Assembly (NCBI RefSeq): GCF_006438965.1
Contig: NZ_RCZM01000006.1
Location: forward strand, 287,069-351,068
Reading direction: 5' to 3'
Length of the DNA: 64,000 bases
Source of the DNA: Pedococcus bigeumensis
GTDB lineage: Bacteria > Actinomycetota > Actinomycetes > Actinomycetales > Dermatophilaceae
In this document: in pieces, positions 45,857-54,258 of the stretch
How the letters are laid out: the number at the start of each line of letters is the position of its first letter
Position numbering within the stretch: the stretch's first letter is position 1
Notes under the pieces: model-generated
Databases searched by the model: none
What the model was told of the DNA's origin: nothing
What the model saw: the letters and a program-made list of their open reading frames with translations, nothing else
Position numbers and translations under genes: made by a program

Positions 45857-45926
45857 GACTTGTTGCCGCCAGATCGTCACCGACCCGCAGTTCGGGCCGC
45901 GGGTGACCACCCTTGAGCAACAAGTC
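45857..45926. repeat. About 70-bp palindromic repeat, copy 1
   Basis: Outer arms GACTTGTTGC and GCAACAAGTC at the two ends, inner arms around GTCACC and GGTGAC. The unit can fold into a long hairpin. Nearly identical to copy 2, 12 bp further on. 36 bp after pstB. Confidence 0.85.
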
Positions 45927-45938
45927 CGCCCGCACTCC

Positions 45939-46009
45939 GACTTGTTGCCGCCAGATCGTCACCGACCCGCAGTTCGTGCCGCTTGGTGACCACCCTTGAG
46001 CAACAAGTC
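45939..46009. repeat. About 70-bp palindromic repeat, copy 2
   Basis: Same element as copy 1, with differences only in the central loop. Ends 6 bp before the stop codon of the AbiEi/DUF559 gene, so the element abuts the gene. Confidence 0.85.
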
Positions 46010-46015
46010 CGCCCG

Positions 46016-47080
46016 TCAGGCGGCGTGGGGGCCGTCATTGCCGCCCATGGTCATGCCCGCGGGGCTCCAGACGCGTAGCTCTTGATCGGCGTCCTGCCTC
46101 CAGAGGCAACGAATGCGGCTCGGGTCTGCCCGTCGGCGAGCTTCGCGCAATGCATCGGACAGTCCGCCGCCACCCCGCAGCAAACCACCTGTGTCCCACC
46201 TGGCGACGGCAAAGCCCACTGACTCCAGGTCGCGTTCACGATCACGTTCGGCCAACATGTGCGCCGCTGCCTCGTCGGCGTCCCAGTCCTCCCCGGCGAA
46301 GTCGCCGAGATACTTGCCACGCCCATCGGCCTCGCCGACTACCCCGGCCAGGGGCCACACGAAGTCGACCCGACCGATCAACCGACCATCCAGGTGGTGG
46401 ATCCACACTTGACTCATGGGCATCGTGAAGCCGAGCTGGTGAGCGGTCGCGACCGATGCCGACTCGAGCCAGCTCTCGCGACGCGGGTCGGTCAGCACAA
46501 GTCCGGCGTCCGCCTTGGTGATGCCCGGCCACCGTCTCTGGAATGTGCGCATGGTCCGGAGCTCATCGAAACTGGTTGCGCCGGCTCGCAATGCCCCATC
46601 AGAGATAGCGAGGGCATCCCGGAGTCGCAGCTGGCGAAAGCAGTCGACGACGGTGCGATCCACCGTGGTCACGGGGATGGCCGCCACCGCGGTCACCTGG
46701 TCAACGGGGAGCGCCCCGTCAAGGAGGCGTCGCCAGTCATCGCGTCCGGCCGTGCGGTCGGACCGGGGCAGCGTCATGCTGACGGCCCCAAGGGGTCCTA
46801 TTGGATGCGGCAGTTCATGGACCAGGGCCGCGCTGTGATGACTCACCACTCCCCCCTCGATCGATGCACTGGCTGCCCGAGCCATCGCCACGTGAAGCTC
46901 CTGGGGTCCGAGCTCTACCCAAGGACCCGGAACTGCATAGAGGCTGGCCGCGACTGGGATGATGTGACGTCGCCTCACTGCTCCAGCGATGCTCGTACTG
47001 CTGAGTCCGGCCGCGAAGGCCTCACTCGCCAGGAACGGTTGCGGGAGCGCCAGCCACGATGATTCCGGAGTCGTCCTCAT
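46016..47080 (-). CDS. AbiEi-like / DUF559 (PD-(D/E)XK nuclease fold) protein flanked by palindromic repeats
   Basis: 354 residues. The first half resembles the AbiEi antitoxin group (HHSAALVHELP at 81-91, TTVDRTVVDCFR at 138-149). The C-terminal 150 residues are DUF559, a Vsr-like nuclease fold: Glu206, RVDFVW (Asp239), GEADGRGKY (Glu250, Asp252, Lys256) fit a PD-(D/E)XK site. No AbiEii toxin gene adjoins, so it is not a standard toxin-antitoxin pair. It is enclosed by two repeat copies on each side, the layout expected if the protein acts on or spreads the repeats. ATG 47080 has a weak ribosome site. Function unknown. Confidence 0.8.
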   Translation of the reverse strand: MRTTPESSWLALPQPFLASEAFAAGLSSTSIAGAVRRRHIIPVAASLYAVPGPWVELGPQELHVAMARAASASIEGGVVSHHSAALVHELPHPIGPLGAVSMTLPRSDRTAGRDDWRRLLDGALPVDQVTAVAAIPVTTVDRTVVDCFRQLRLRDALAISDGALRAGATSFDELRTMRTFQRRWPGITKADAGLVLTDPRRESWLESASVATAHQLGFTMPMSQVWIHHLDGRLIGRVDFVWPLAGVVGEADGRGKYLGDFAGEDWDADEAAAHMLAERDRERDLESVGFAVARWDTGGLLRGGGGLSDALREARRRADPSRIRCLWRQDADQELRVWSPAGMTMGGNDGPHAA

Positions 47081-47224
47081 CCAGCGATCGTGGATGCGCC
47101 CTGAGGTGACCGCCCAGGCCTGGGTTCAGCTGCTGTGGACGGTGGTTGGGAGGGCCCGGTGCCTGTGGACGTGTCTGGCCGATGCCGCCGTCGATCACGA
47201 CGGGTAGCCACCGTCCCGTGTCAG

Positions 47225-47294
47225 GACTTGTTGCCGACAGATCGTCACGGGACGCCGACTCCAGAGCTTGGTGACCACCTACGAGCAACAAGTC
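47225..47294. repeat. About 70-bp palindromic repeat, copy 3
   Basis: GACTTGTTGC...GCAACAAGTC with inner GTCACGG and GGTGACC arms; slightly diverged from copies 1 and 2 (CGACAG instead of CGCCAG after the left arm). Lies 145 bp upstream of the AbiEi/DUF559 start codon. Confidence 0.82.
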
Positions 47295-47306
47295 GCAGCA
47301 CACGAG

Positions 47307-47375
47307 GACTTGTTGCCGACAGATGGTCACGGACGCCCGTAACGCTGGTCCCGTGACGACCAGGTGGCAACAAGT
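47307..47375. repeat. About 70-bp palindromic repeat, copy 4
   Basis: Left arm GACTTGTTGCC, right arm GGCAACAAGTG (last base altered), inner arms GTCACGG and CCGTGAC. Separated from copy 3 by 12 bp, the same spacing as copies 1 and 2. Ends 22 bp before the pit stop codon. Confidence 0.8.
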
Positions 47376-47397
47376 GCCGGAAGGCGCGGGCGACGGG

Positions 47398-48399
47398 CTA
47401 GACGAAGAGCCTGATCAGGAGGCAGCTGGCGGCGGCTACCAGACCGGCGCCGGGGAAGGTCAGCACCCACGCGCCGACGATGTTGCCGGCCACGCCCCAC
47501 CGAACCGCCGACAGCCGCTTGGTGGCGCCGACGCCCATGATCGCCGAGGTGATCGTGTGGGTCGTGGAGATCGGGGCGCCGAACGCCATGCCGGCGACGT
47601 ACAGGATCGAGGCGGCCGTGGTCTCCGCCGCGAAACCCTGCGGGGGGTCGAGGTGGATGATCCGGCGGCCGAGGGTACGCATGATCCGCCACCCACCGGC
47701 ATACGTGCCGAGGGAGATGACCACGGCGCTCAGGAGGAGCACCCACAGCGGCACCCGGTCCCCCGTGTAGTGGCCGCCTACGGTCAGCGCGAGGACGACG
47801 ACACCGGCGGTCTTGGCGGCGTCCTGGAACCCGTGGCCGAAGGCCATCGCGGCGGCAGACACGGTCTGGGCGTAGCGGAAGCCACGCGACACCTTGCCCG
47901 GCTGCGCCCTTCGGAACAGCCAGAGGATCGCCGTCATCACGAGGAAGCCGAGAACCAGTCCGGCGATGGGCGAGAGGATCATCGGGACGACGACCTTCTC
48001 CAGGATGCCGGCCCACTTCACGGGGGCTCCGGCCGCCAGGGCTGCGCCGCCGAGGCCGCCGATGAGGGCATGCGACGACGAGGACGGCAGACCGAACCAC
48101 CACGTCAGCAGGTTCCACCCGGTCGCCCCGATCAGCGCGGCGGCACAGATCACCAGGCCGTCGTTGCCCTGTGGCGCCTCGATGATGCCCTTGCCGATCG
48201 TGGCGGCCACCTTGCCGAAGTAGTAGACGGTGACTCCACCAACCAGGTTGGCGATCGCAGCCATGACCAACGCGACTCGCGGCGTGAGCGCCCGCGTCGA
48301 GACCGAGGTCGCGATCGCGTTGGCGGCGTCGTGAAAACCGTTGGTGTAGTTGAAGCCCATCGCCAGGGCGATGACGATTCCTACCGGAAGCCAGTCCAT
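47398..48399 (-). CDS. pit: Low-affinity inorganic phosphate transporter (PiT family)
   Basis: 333 residues, about ten membrane helices. The two inverted PiT signatures are present: GFHDAANAIATSVSTRALTP at the N-terminus and GAPISTTHTITSAIMGVG in the second half. Moves metal-phosphate by proton symport. It follows the DUF47 gene by 8 bp in one operon, the standard pair. Confidence 0.95.
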   Translation of the reverse strand: MDWLPVGIVIALAMGFNYTNGFHDAANAIATSVSTRALTPRVALVMAAIANLVGGVTVYYFGKVAATIGKGIIEAPQGNDGLVICAAALIGATGWNLLTWWFGLPSSSSHALIGGLGGAALAAGAPVKWAGILEKVVVPMILSPIAGLVLGFLVMTAILWLFRRAQPGKVSRGFRYAQTVSAAAMAFGHGFQDAAKTAGVVVLALTVGGHYTGDRVPLWVLLLSAVVISLGTYAGGWRIMRTLGRRIIHLDPPQGFAAETTAASILYVAGMAFGAPISTTHTITSAIMGVGATKRLSAVRWGVAGNIVGAWVLTFPGAGLVAAASCLLIRLFV

Positions 48400-48407
48400 G
48401 GGGAGGC

Positions 48408-49034
48408 TCAGGACTCCTTGACCGCGATGCTCTCGACCTTGTGGGCCACCTTCTCGAACGCGTCAGCGGCGGCCTCGAGCTCCTCGACGACCTCCTTGAG
48501 CTTCATGATCGTGAGGGTGTCGGCCCCGAAGTCGCCGTTGAACAGCCCAGCGAGCAGGCGCCGGTAGATCTGGTCGGCCTGGTTCTCGAGGCGGTTGATC
48601 TCGATCCAGTAGCCCGAGAGGTCCTTCATCGAACGCAGCCGCGGCATGGCGTCGGCCGTCAGCTCCGACATCCGGGAGAGGACCTCGACCTGGTCGGACA
48701 CGCCGGCCGGGAGGTCGCCGATGCGGTAGAGCACGATCAGGTCGACCGCCGCATCCATCATGTCCATGCAGTCGTCCAGCGTCGACGCGAGGCCGTGGAT
48801 GTCCTCGCGGTCGAACGGCGTGATGAACGAACTGTTCACCTTGCGGATGATCTCGTGGGTCGCTTCGTCGGCCTGGTGCTCGATCTCCCGCATCCGCGTC
48901 GCCACGGCTTCGCGCTCGGAGTGTTCAACTCCGAGCAGGGTCGTCAGCTCACGAGAGCCGAGTACGAGGTAGGAAGCGGACTTGGCGAACAGATCGTAAA
49001 AACTGTTCTCCTGGGGGGTGAGGCGAAAGCCCAC
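48408..49034 (-). CDS. DUF47 PhoU-like regulator of PiT
   Basis: 208 residues, all-helical PhoU-like fold. Starts MGFRLTPQENSFYDLFAKSA; has EIEHQADEATHEI and DREDIHGLASTLDDCMDMMD with acidic metal sites. DUF47 proteins regulate the adjoining PiT transporter. GTG 49034 has GGAGAG upstream. Confidence 0.93.
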   Translation of the reverse strand: MGFRLTPQENSFYDLFAKSASYLVLGSRELTTLLGVEHSEREAVATRMREIEHQADEATHEIIRKVNSSFITPFDREDIHGLASTLDDCMDMMDAAVDLIVLYRIGDLPAGVSDQVEVLSRMSELTADAMPRLRSMKDLSGYWIEINRLENQADQIYRRLLAGLFNGDFGADTLTIMKLKEVVEELEAAADAFEKVAHKVESIAVKES

Positions 49035-49121
49035 GGTTCTCTCCGGTCACGCAAGGGGGGATGGCCGTGGACGATGCTACGGGCAAGGACGCTTGAAAGC
49101 GCAACTGGGCGCTTCAACCAG

Positions 49122-49340
49122 TCAGGCGTTCTGCCGCTTCCAGACACGGTGCGGCGTGGTCGCTATGTCCTCGGGCCCGGACTGGTGCCCACGCTCGATG
49201 CCGAGGGCCCGGTCGATCTCGTCCTCGGTGAGCGGCTCGTCGCTTGCGGTCGCGGCGACGACCAGGTCGCCCACCAGCTCGATCTCGTCCTGAAGCGCGT
49301 CGTCGGTCAGGTCTGCCCCGGCGCGCGGTTCCTTGGTCAT
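49122..49340 (-). CDS. Small acidic conserved protein, probably leaderless
   Basis: 72 residues: MTKEPRAGADLTDDALQDEIELVGDLVV...LTEDEIDRALGI, strongly acidic in the middle with a basic tail. Short helical protein with no assigned function. TAGCGT (minus strand, 49353-49348) lies 7 bases before the ATG, implying transcription begins on the start codon. Confidence 0.65.
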   Translation of the reverse strand: MTKEPRAGADLTDDALQDEIELVGDLVVAATASDEPLTEDEIDRALGIERGHQSGPEDIATTPHRVWKRQNA

Positions 49341-49470
49341 GGCAGAAACGCTAACGGAGCCCGAGCACAACAGCGCACCTAGTTTGCCTAGTCTTGACCC
49401 GCGATGCCCCGGAACCACCCACTTGGGCCATGCCGACACCATCACGACTAGTCCCATCCGGCTATGCCCG

Positions 49471-49677
49471 ATGATGGTTGCCATGTCCCCGGAAATCGGC
49501 GGTGCCGCTTCGGTCGAACCCCCCGTTGTCGAGGACCGGGGTTCGTTCAGCCATGCGGTATGCCGGGTGTGCGGCTGGAGTGGACCGGGTCGCCGTTCGC
49601 GACGGGTCTCGCGGGAAGACTCGCGGGCCCACCAGGAGACGTGTCCGGGAAGGCAACCGTCCGCGCAGGAGGGCTAG
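49471..49677 (+). CDS. Small C2HC zinc-finger-like protein
   Basis: 68 residues from ATG 49471 (49474 and 49483 also possible). The end VCRVCGWSG, 14 residues, then HQETC gives a Cys-x2-Cys...His-x3-Cys set able to bind one zinc. Rich in Arg and Ser between. The CRVC pair is encoded across a GTATGCCG word. Weak ribosome site; moderate confidence that it is real. Confidence 0.45.
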   Translation: MMVAMSPEIGGAASVEPPVVEDRGSFSHAVCRVCGWSGPGRRSRRVSREDSRAHQETCPGRQPSAQEG

Positions 49678-49942
49678 CGGATGGGGCCCGGCGCGGCATA
49701 CCGAGGGGCCGCCACGATGGCGCCGGCGACGGCCACCCGTGGGGCCGCGAACCTGCCGCGGGAGGTGACCGGGAAGTGAACAGTTTGCGCGTCGGGCCGG
49801 GAGCGCCTCACGGCACGTGGCCGCTCGTAGCGGCTTAATTTGGGACCCGGGGCTACCGCGGCCCGACGCACGTCCGACTGTAACCCCGGTCGCGCTGGAG
49901 ATGTTCCTCGAGACACGAGTTTGGCTGCTCGCAAGTAGCCGT
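49678..49942. other. 265-bp non-coding stretch
   Basis: No convincing gene. It holds a CGGCATAC word at 49694 and the short inverted repeat GGCCGCTCGTAGCGGCTT. I looked for signatures of tmRNA, RNase P RNA and common riboswitches and saw none. Uncharacterised promoter or RNA region. Confidence 0.4.
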
Positions 49943-50590
49943 TCAGGTGAGTTCGCCGGCGTGCCAGAGGCGCGCACCGGCTTCGAGGTCCTCGGCTGTC
50001 GAGAGCATCGAGGCGGCCCGCCGGGTCTGTTTCGCAGCAGCGTCAGGGTCAACGGCGTCGGTGGTGTCGGCACGGTCGGCGCGGCCCGCAGCGACGACGC
50101 GACAGAATGCCGCCGCCCGTTGCAGGGCCACCGCGAGGTCACCTGCGAAGACTCCATGCAGGATCGCATCAGTGAGCTCGCGCAGCTCGGCGGGTCCAGG
50201 CGGTTCGGCGACACCGGCGACCACGTGGTTGACGTCGGTGAACCGGATCCCGGCCGCGTAGTCGGCGCTAGCCTCCTCGGGGCTGCGCTGCACCCACTCG
50301 CGTAGCGCGTAGAGCCGCCACAGAGCTCCGGGCAGGCTGCGCGCGGGCCGGTCGGCCCAGAGCTCGGCCACGGTGACCAGCCCCAGCTCGTCGACCAGCG
50401 CGACGAGCCGCGCGGTCAGCGCCGGGTCGTCGTTGGCACGGCCGGTGCCGACCAGGACGGCTGCAGTCTCGTGGGCAATCTCGGTGACCTGGGCGGGGTC
50501 CGGGACGGTGCCGCCCTGCGCCTCCATCGCCATGGGGCTGAAGAACGCGGGGCGGCGCGGACCGGGACGACCGCTGGGCTCGTTTTTCAT
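49943..50590 (-). CDS. Conserved actinobacterial protein, function unknown
   Basis: 215 residues, mainly helical and soluble. Contains VTVAELWADRPARSLPGALW, LYALREWV, ADYAAGIRFTDVNHVVAGV and DAILHGVFAGDLAVALQRAA. No membrane helix or catalytic motif. ATG 50590 chosen because the family-like region begins soon after. Precedes no obvious partner. Confidence 0.75.
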   Translation of the reverse strand: MKNEPSGRPGPRRPAFFSPMAMEAQGGTVPDPAQVTEIAHETAAVLVGTGRANDDPALTARLVALVDELGLVTVAELWADRPARSLPGALWRLYALREWVQRSPEEASADYAAGIRFTDVNHVVAGVAEPPGPAELRELTDAILHGVFAGDLAVALQRAAAFCRVVAAGRADRADTTDAVDPDAAAKQTRRAASMLSTAEDLEAGARLWHAGELT

Positions 50591-50624
50591 CGAGCCCAGT
50601 CTCTCAGGTGCGGCTGACTGTGGC

Positions 50625-50978
50625 TCAGTCGAAGAGCTCGCTGAGGAACGACTTCTTGCGCCGCTGTCCGTAACCCTGCTGCCCGCCGTAGGGCGCCTTG
50701 GACACCGAACGGTACGCCGCCTGGTAGCCCTGGGCTGGCGGCTGCTGCCATGCACTCGGCTGCTGCGGGGGTTGTGGTGTGGGCGGCTGCGGGGTGGGCG
50801 GGGCGGCCGCCGAAGGGGCGGGTGCCTGGTGCCAGGCGTTCTCTGCAGCGACGAGGGCTTCGAGCTCGCCGCGGTCGAGGAACAGGCCGCCACAACCCGT
50901 GCACTGGTCGACGTGGACCTGGTTGCGCTCGTAGCTGCGCATGTCGGAACCACACTTGGGACAGGTGAGGGTGCTCAT
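50625..50978 (-). CDS. Zf-TFIIB zinc-ribbon protein
   Basis: 117 residues. N-terminal ribbon CPKCGSDMRSYERNQVHVD followed by QCTGCGGLFLDRGELEAL supplies four zinc Cys. Then a Pro/Gln-rich linker and a basic end (QRRKKSFLSELFD). Probably a nucleic-acid- or protein-binding adaptor; role unknown. Confidence 0.88.
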   Translation of the reverse strand: MSTLTCPKCGSDMRSYERNQVHVDQCTGCGGLFLDRGELEALVAAENAWHQAPAPSAAAPPTPQPPTPQPPQQPSAWQQPPAQGYQAAYRSVSKAPYGGQQGYGQRRKKSFLSELFD

Positions 50979-51094
50979 GTCGGGCCAACGGCTCGCAGTA
51001 CGAGCGGGTTCCGTGCGGCGTGGGTTCACGCAGTGGCCAGCAGTTAGTCTGTGGCGCGGTCTGACAAGCGGTGCGTATGCCGCCTTACCGGCCA

Positions 51095-51170
51095 GGGCCT
51101 CTAGCTCAATGGTTAGAGCTGCGGACTTTTAATCCGTAGGTTGTGGGTTCGAGTCCCACGGGGCCCACCA
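51095..51170 (+). tRNA. tRNA-Lys (TTT)
   Basis: 76 bases with encoded CCA. Acceptor GGGCCTC pairs with the 3' strand, D-arm GCTCAATGGTTAGAGC, anticodon loop CTTTTAA (TTT), T-arm GTGGGTTCGAGTCCCAC. Confidence 0.95.
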
Positions 51171-51250
51171 ACGTTCTGTATGACTCCGCCTGATGCTTGA
51201 CGTGTGGGCTTCGGGTGATGGCTGACAGTGTTTCGGTTGACGGTTGACAG

Positions 51251-51784
51251 CTACGTCGGCTGTTCCCTGACGGTCGATCCACTGACGGGCTGGAGCATCA
51301 CGCCAATGACGAGCAGGTCGGACGACCCGACACCGTCGCACGGCGACGTCACGGTGTCTCCGAACCGCGCGACAATCCCGTCACAGTCGATGCTGCCAGC
51401 CAGCACCACGGCATACCCGGACCCTGTCAGCTGACGCGAGATCTCCACGGTGTGGGTGAACCTCGTCCGGCTCGTCATGACGTTCACGACGTGACACGGC
51501 CCGTCGGACAACCTCGCTCGCGCGCGCCATTGTCCCGGGAAGCTCTGCGCCGTTCCTGGCGTGGGCAGGTCGACCCCCGGCCGGCCGTCGAAGAGCAGGC
51601 TCAGTCCGCCGCCGGCCAGCAACACGCAGGTGCGGTCCATGGCGGGGAAGTCCGAGAACGGAACATCCGCCTCGATCCAGGCGTGACTCAGGGACCAGCC
51701 GTCGCCCTCGACGATGGTCGCCCTTTCTCCCTGGCCGTTCTTCCACCTGCTGCGCGGCAGGTCGGCGAGGAACATGAGGGACAC
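51251..51784 (-). CDS. HutD-family cupin protein
   Basis: 177 residues. The HutD signature LPRSRWKNGQGERATI is at the start and WSLSHAWIEADVPFSDFP follows; beta-barrel fold related to cupins. HutD is associated with histidine use in other bacteria, but no hut genes are near. GTG 51784 was chosen because GGAGG lies 8 bases upstream. Diverges from the pirin gene. Confidence 0.85.
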   Translation of the reverse strand: MSLMFLADLPRSRWKNGQGERATIVEGDGWSLSHAWIEADVPFSDFPAMDRTCVLLAGGGLSLLFDGRPGVDLPTPGTAQSFPGQWRARARLSDGPCHVVNVMTSRTRFTHTVEISRQLTGSGYAVVLAGSIDCDGIVARFGDTVTSPCDGVGSSDLLVIGVMLQPVSGSTVREQPT

Positions 51785-51854
51785 AGGCCCATCCTCCACC
51801 TGCTGGCCTGGCCACGGCAGGCCCCGCCCACAACCCACGGTGCAGACTGGACCG

Positions 51855-52844
51855 GTGAGCAATGTCGAGACCGAGCCGCAGGAGACCGTCTGCCCCACGA
51901 CGCCGCCCGCCGACCACGTGGAGATCCTCGAACCGCGCGACGTCCCCCTCGGCGGCCCCCGCGCGATGACGGTGCGGCGCACCCTGCCGCAGCGGCAGCG
52001 CTCACTGATCGGCGCCTGGTGCTTCGCCGACTACTACGGCCCTGACGACGTCGCCGGCTCGGGAGGCATGGACGTCCCGCCACACCCGCACACCGGTCTG
52101 CAGACGGTCAGCTGGCTGTTCACCGGCGAGATCGAGCACCGCGACAGCCTCGGCTCGCACGCCATCATCCGCCCGGGCGCGGTCAACCTGATGACGGGCG
52201 GGCTCGGCATCGCCCACTCCGAGGTCTCCACTCCCGGCACCACCGTCCTGCACGGGGCACAGCTCTGGGTCGCCCTCCCCGACGCAGACCGCAACGCCCC
52301 CAAGGCATTTCAGCACCACGAACCCGCACCCACCCGACTGGACGGGGCCACCCTCTCCGTCTTCCTCGGCTCTCTCGCCGGCCAGACCTCACCGGTCGAG
52401 ACGTTCACGCCCCTCCTGGGCGCAGAGATCACCCTCGACGTGGGGGCGACGGTCGAGCTCGGTCTCGACGCGGCATACGAGCACGGGGTGCTGGCCGACA
52501 GCGCAGGCCTGACCGTCAACGGCACCGACACCCCCCGCAGCGCGATGGCCTACCTCCCCACCGCGACCGCGACGCTCACCCTCACCAACAGCACGGACGG
52601 CCCGGCCCGCGCCCTCATCCTCGGCGGGCCTCCGTTCGAGGAGGAGATCGTCATGTGGTGGAACTTCGTGGGACGTAGCCACGAGGACATCGTCGCCGCC
52701 CGTGAGGAGTGGATGGCTCATTCCGCTCGCTTCGGCGAGGTGGAGGGGTATGCCGGCGAGGTCCAGCACCTGCCCGCACCCGTCCTGCCGGCCGTGCGGA
52801 TCCGGCCGCGCGCCAACGCCCCTCGCAGTACCAGGGACACGTGA
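51855..52844 (+). CDS. Pirin-family protein
   Basis: 329 residues, two cupin domains. Metal site in the first: VPPHPHTGLQTVSWLFTGEI, IIRPGAVNLMTGGLGIAHSE; the C-terminal pirin domain ends GGPPFEEEIVMWWNFVGRS. Some pirins are quercetin dioxygenases or redox sensors. GTG start at 51855. Its stop overlaps the next gene (GTGA). Confidence 0.93.
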   Translation: MSNVETEPQETVCPTTPPADHVEILEPRDVPLGGPRAMTVRRTLPQRQRSLIGAWCFADYYGPDDVAGSGGMDVPPHPHTGLQTVSWLFTGEIEHRDSLGSHAIIRPGAVNLMTGGLGIAHSEVSTPGTTVLHGAQLWVALPDADRNAPKAFQHHEPAPTRLDGATLSVFLGSLAGQTSPVETFTPLLGAEITLDVGATVELGLDAAYEHGVLADSAGLTVNGTDTPRSAMAYLPTATATLTLTNSTDGPARALILGGPPFEEEIVMWWNFVGRSHEDIVAAREEWMAHSARFGEVEGYAGEVQHLPAPVLPAVRIRPRANAPRSTRDT

Positions 52845-53944
52845 GGGGTTTGTTCGCGGGGAGGTCGAGGCTCGTCGTTGCCGCCCCGGTCGCCCTCCTG
52901 GTCGTGCTCATCGCCGTCGCGCTGTACCTCGCCACACCACATAACAAGGGCGTGGAGGGTGACTGGTCGGCCAAGGCAGTGGGCGGGCGCCTCGTCGCCG
53001 ACCGCGCCCTGGTGATCGGCGACCACACGGCGCTCGACCTGCGGTCCGGCAAGACCGTGACGCTCGGGTCGGTCGCTGGAGGGACTCCGTTCGTCGCCGA
53101 CGACCGGCTCATCATCGCCAGCGCCGGACGGATCGACTCGGCACGGCTGGACGCCACGTCCCGGTGGACGTGGCGGTCCCCGACCGGCACCACCGCCGCC
53201 CCGGTGGCCGCGGCCAGGGGCAGCACGGCCGTCCTCGTCTGCCCCGCCAGCGGCACCTGCCAGCTCGTCGGCCTCAATGCGCAGGGGCGGCAGGACTGGC
53301 AGACCGACGGCGTCGCCCGGCGCGCCACCCCGGGTGGCATGACACCCCGCGACGGGTCCCTGTCCCTGGTCGACGCCATCGCGGTCTCCGGAGGGGGTGT
53401 GGTGGTCACCGACCCGGTCAGCGGCCGCTCGACGCTGAAGCCGGGCCGATCGTTCCTCGCGATACCGGACGGGCCGCTCGTCACCGAGCTCGTCCAGGAC
53501 GGCCGCTGCGTGGTCTCCGTGTTCGCCACTGCGGACGCGCGCTGGACGCGGCTGCTCGACACCTGCCCGTCGGACGCACCAGTCCTGGCTGCGGAGGGCG
53601 GCGCTGTCACGCTCACCTGGCCGGCCAGGGTCGAGCGCCTCGACCTCGCCACCGGCTGGATCCAGCCAGCCCGCAAGGCCGGCGATGCCGCGCGGGAAGA
53701 CGGCACGGTGGTCACCCGGGCCGCCGGACTGACCGCCATCGAGTCCCGAAAGACACTGCACACCAACCCGTTCCGCTGGGGCGAGCATCTGACCGTCATC
53801 GAGATTCGGGACGGCACCACGGGCTACCTCCGCGCCCAGATCGTCTCCGACCAAGTGCTGACCGTGCTCCGCCTCGACAAGGAGTCGGTGGTGGTCCGTG
53901 AGGGCGGTGAGGTGATCCGTCTCACGCTCGACTCCCGCCACTGA
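52841..53944 (+). CDS. Membrane-anchored beta-propeller-like exported protein
   Basis: 367 residues. One N-terminal membrane helix (VVAAPVALLVVLIAVALYLA, about 11-30). The extracytoplasmic part shows repeated strands such as HTALDLRSGKTVTLG and ARLDATSRWTWR, like PQQ/YVTN propellers. Overlaps the pirin stop by 4 bp, which suggests co-translation, though a functional link to pirin is not obvious. Confidence 0.75.
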   Translation: MRGLFAGRSRLVVAAPVALLVVLIAVALYLATPHNKGVEGDWSAKAVGGRLVADRALVIGDHTALDLRSGKTVTLGSVAGGTPFVADDRLIIASAGRIDSARLDATSRWTWRSPTGTTAAPVAAARGSTAVLVCPASGTCQLVGLNAQGRQDWQTDGVARRATPGGMTPRDGSLSLVDAIAVSGGGVVVTDPVSGRSTLKPGRSFLAIPDGPLVTELVQDGRCVVSVFATADARWTRLLDTCPSDAPVLAAEGGAVTLTWPARVERLDLATGWIQPARKAGDAAREDGTVVTRAAGLTAIESRKTLHTNPFRWGEHLTVIEIRDGTTGYLRAQIVSDQVLTVLRLDKESVVVREGGEVIRLTLDSRH

Positions 53945-54015
53945 CCGCGGGCTGACCGGGCCGACGCGTGATCGGGGCGGGCCGGGCGAGCTCCTCGATG
54001 GGGCAGACTGGACGC

Positions 54016-54258
54016 ATGAGCCCCACCGGAAGACCCCCGGGTCAACGACCGAGTGGCGTCGCCGCCTTCGCCCCCATCGTCGTCGCCGTCTGCGCGATCG
54101 TCCTGGTCCGTGAGGGCGTCGAGAAGGCCTTTCCCGACCTCAGCACCTGGGTCGCCTTCATCGCGGCCCTGGTCGTCGGCTGGCTGGCCTACACCGGCGT
54201 CGAGCGCTGGTTTGTCCGCCGCAACGGCGGTTCCTCTGGCCCCGGCGACGAGCAGTGA
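54016..54258 (+). CDS. Small two-helix membrane protein
   Basis: 80 residues with hydrophobic segments at about 15-33 and 44-62, and a polar Gly/Ser tail. No family recognised. Overlaps the SDR gene by 4 bp (GTGA), so the two are coupled. Confidence 0.65.
   Translation: MSPTGRPPGQRPSGVAAFAPIVVAVCAIVLVREGVEKAFPDLSTWVAFIAALVVGWLAYTGVERWFVRRNGGSSGPGDEQ

Noticed and set aside
46016..47080. AbiEi-AbiEii type IV toxin-antitoxin pair
   Set aside because: Only the AbiEi-like protein is present. Neighbours are pstB and pit, so there is no nucleotidyltransferase toxin gene.
45857..47375. CRISPR-like array
   Set aside because: The repeats are long imperfect palindromes in two pairs 1.2 kb apart, with no regular spacers and no cas genes.
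49678..49942. tmRNA, RNase P RNA or a riboswitch
   Set aside because: None of the characteristic conserved segments was found on either strand.
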